Below, in pieces: positions 4,947 through 6,091 of a DNA stretch of 6,091 bases (positions within the stretch are counted from its first letter, which is position 1; each line of letters begins with the position of its first letter). The stretch comes from JBAZCO01 sp041654915 (GTDB lineage Bacteria > Bacillota > Clostridia > Christensenellales > DTU072), in assembly GCA_041654915.1 (NCBI GenBank), contig JBAZCO010000098.1:1-6091 (forward strand). Reading direction: 5' to 3'. The position numbers and the translations under genes are program-made. The notes beneath the pieces are model-generated. The model was not told the origin of the DNA. It did not search any database and worked only from the letters and a program-made list of their open reading frames with translations.

Positions 4947-6091
4947 TTATACTTCTATTGAGTAGACAAGCTCTTTAAAGGTATCTCCCCTATGAGCATA
5001 GCCTCTGTACCTGTCAAAGCTTGCCGAGGCAGGAGAGAACAATACGGTGTCTATCCCCTCTTTGCTATACAGCAGGCGAATTGCATCGGAAAGCGATGGG
5101 CAAATCTCTATATTTTGAAACCCTACTTTCATTGCCGCACTATATATTTTATCCTCATTTCCTCCCGTCACAGCAATAAACTTTACAGAGTCGGATATGT
5201 CATCAAAAAACTCACAAAACTCCTCGTGTTTATCTGAACCGCCTAAAATTAACCCTATCCCGCCCCCCTTTACCGCATCAATGGATGCTTTGCAGGCGGA
5301 TATATTTGTGCCTTTGCTGTCGTTATAAAAGCTAATTCCGTTGATAGTGCTAACATATTCTACTCTATGCGGAAGCAACTTATAGTCCCTAATTAATGAT
5401 ATAAACTGCTCCCTTTTGCCGCCTAATATATTCATCACATTTAGCGCCGTCATAATATTGAAGCGGTTATGCTCGCCTTTCATACGGCTTTCCTTTACGC
5501 TTACAAGCGGCTCGCCCATATAGTAATAATAATTATCCTTTACAAAAAAATCTCCCTTTGCCTCCCGTGTGCTAACCCAAATTTTTTGAGCCTTGAGCTC
5601 TTTACCAATCTCCCGTATCGCACGGCTGTCTGCGTTTAGAATAGCAAAATCATTCTCTGTTTGGTTGAGGAAAACCCGCTTTTTTGCAGCGACATATTCA
5701 TCATAACTTTTGTAGCGGTCTATGTGGTCGGGCGCAAGGTTGAGGAGCGCCGCTATCTTGGGTCTTATATGAGAAGTGTATTCAAGTTGAAAGTTAGATG
5801 CCTCAATAACCGCATATTCAAGCTCTGTGCCGTCCAATACCACTTGGCTTACGGGATACCCTATGTTGCCCATAACCTTGGCTTTTTTGGACATTATCGA
5901 CAATCCCTTGCCTATCATATCTACGGTGGTTGTCTTGCCGTTAGTTCCCGTTACCATAATGATTTCCGCCTTGAGTAAGCTTGCCCCCAAATCCAGCTCG
6001 CTCACAATGGGTACGCCCCTCTCCTTTGCCTCCACTATTACGGGATGAGTGTTGGGTATTCCGGGTGAAACAAGCACCATATCAAGGTCTT
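4947..6091 (-). CDS. murD: UDP-N-acetylmuramoylalanine--D-glutamate ligase MurD (start beyond the window)
   Basis: MurD adds D-glutamate to UDP-MurNAc-L-Ala with ATP in the cytoplasm, the second amino acid of the peptidoglycan stem peptide. The visible 380 residues lack roughly the first 70 (most of the N-terminal UDP-binding domain). The frame is open to the right edge, so the ATG at 6080 is an internal methionine in the conserved segment DMVLVSPGIP and not the start. Counting from the edge, the ATP loop GTNGKTT is at 48-54, EASNFQLE at 96-103, LNLAPDHIDRY at 116-126, the region of the carbamylated lysine YVAAKKRVF at 132-140, GEHNRFN at 205-211, PHRVEYV at 240-246, NDSKGTN at 256-262, LILGGSDK at 280-287 and SPASASFDRY...HRG at 352-368. 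All core Mur ligase motifs are present. It is the first gene in view and probably shares a transcript with ftsW. Confidence 0.98.
   Translation of the reverse strand, partial: DLDMVLVSPGIPNTHPVIVEAKERGVPIVSELDLGASLLKAEIIMVTGTNGKTTTVDMIGKGLSIMSKKAKVMGNIGYPVSQVVLDGTELEYAVIEASNFQLEYTSHIRPKIAALLNLAPDHIDRYKSYDEYVAAKKRVFLNQTENDFAILNADSRAIREIGKELKAQKIWVSTREAKGDFFVKDNYYYYMGEPLVSVKESRMKGEHNRFNIMTALNVMNILGGKREQFISLIRDYKLLPHRVEYVSTINGISFYNDSKGTNISACKASIDAVKGGGIGLILGGSDKHEEFCEFFDDISDSVKFIAVTGGNEDKIYSAAMKVGFQNIEICPSLSDAIRLLYSKEGIDTVLFSPASASFDRYRGYAHRGDTFKELVYSIEV

Noticed and set aside
4984..5017. TTGACA on the minus strand near the end of murD as a promoter for ftsW
   Set aside because: No -10 hexamer lies at a workable spacing; the bases 17 downstream read CATAGG, and the hexamer encodes part of the conserved MurD segment SFDRY.

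Overview
The window is a stretch of a bacterial division and cell wall (dcw) cluster. All genes are read on the minus strand, so transcription runs from right to left. In that order they are murD (start cut off by the right edge), ftsW, murA, ftsQ/divIB, ftsA and ftsZ (its 3' part cut off by the left edge). Open frames on the plus strand are shadows of these genes. I see no tRNA, rRNA, CRISPR array, insertion sequence or prophage gene.

The organism is most likely a member of the Bacillota, class Clostridia or a close relative, possibly uncultivated. This is inferred from the gene order (murD, a SpoVE/FtsW-type SEDS gene, murA, divIB, ftsA, ftsZ), the close match of the FtsZ N-terminal half to Gram-positive FtsZ, strong AGGAGG-type ribosome binding sites, frequent ATA isoleucine codons and moderate base composition. 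I cannot name a genus. All five stop codons in view are TAA or TAG, and nothing suggests a variant genetic code.

Layout from right to left: murD (6091-4947) ends 7 bases before ftsW (4939-3860), which has no clear Shine-Dalgarno sequence and may be translationally coupled. A 100-base gap follows, where many relatives carry murG. It holds two adjacent hairpin-forming sequences and leads into murA (3759-2509). A 131-base AT-rich gap with no convincing signal precedes ftsQ (2377-1727). The 97-base gap before ftsA contains an exact-consensus vegetative promoter (TTGACA, 17 bases, TATAAT). ftsA (1629-460) overlaps ftsZ by one base (TAATG), and the ftsZ ribosome binding site lies inside the last codons of ftsA.

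The genes form one pathway. MurA and MurD make the cytoplasmic peptidoglycan precursor, FtsW polymerises lipid II at the septum, FtsQ/DivIB links to the divisome outside the membrane, FtsA ties FtsZ to the membrane, and FtsZ forms the ring. I found no undescribed system. The items worth a second look are the internal ftsAZ promoter and its palindrome, the structured ftsW-murA spacer without murG, a one-residue insertion beside the FtsZ GTP-contact motif, weakened nucleotide-site motifs in FtsA, and a short FtsQ C-terminus.
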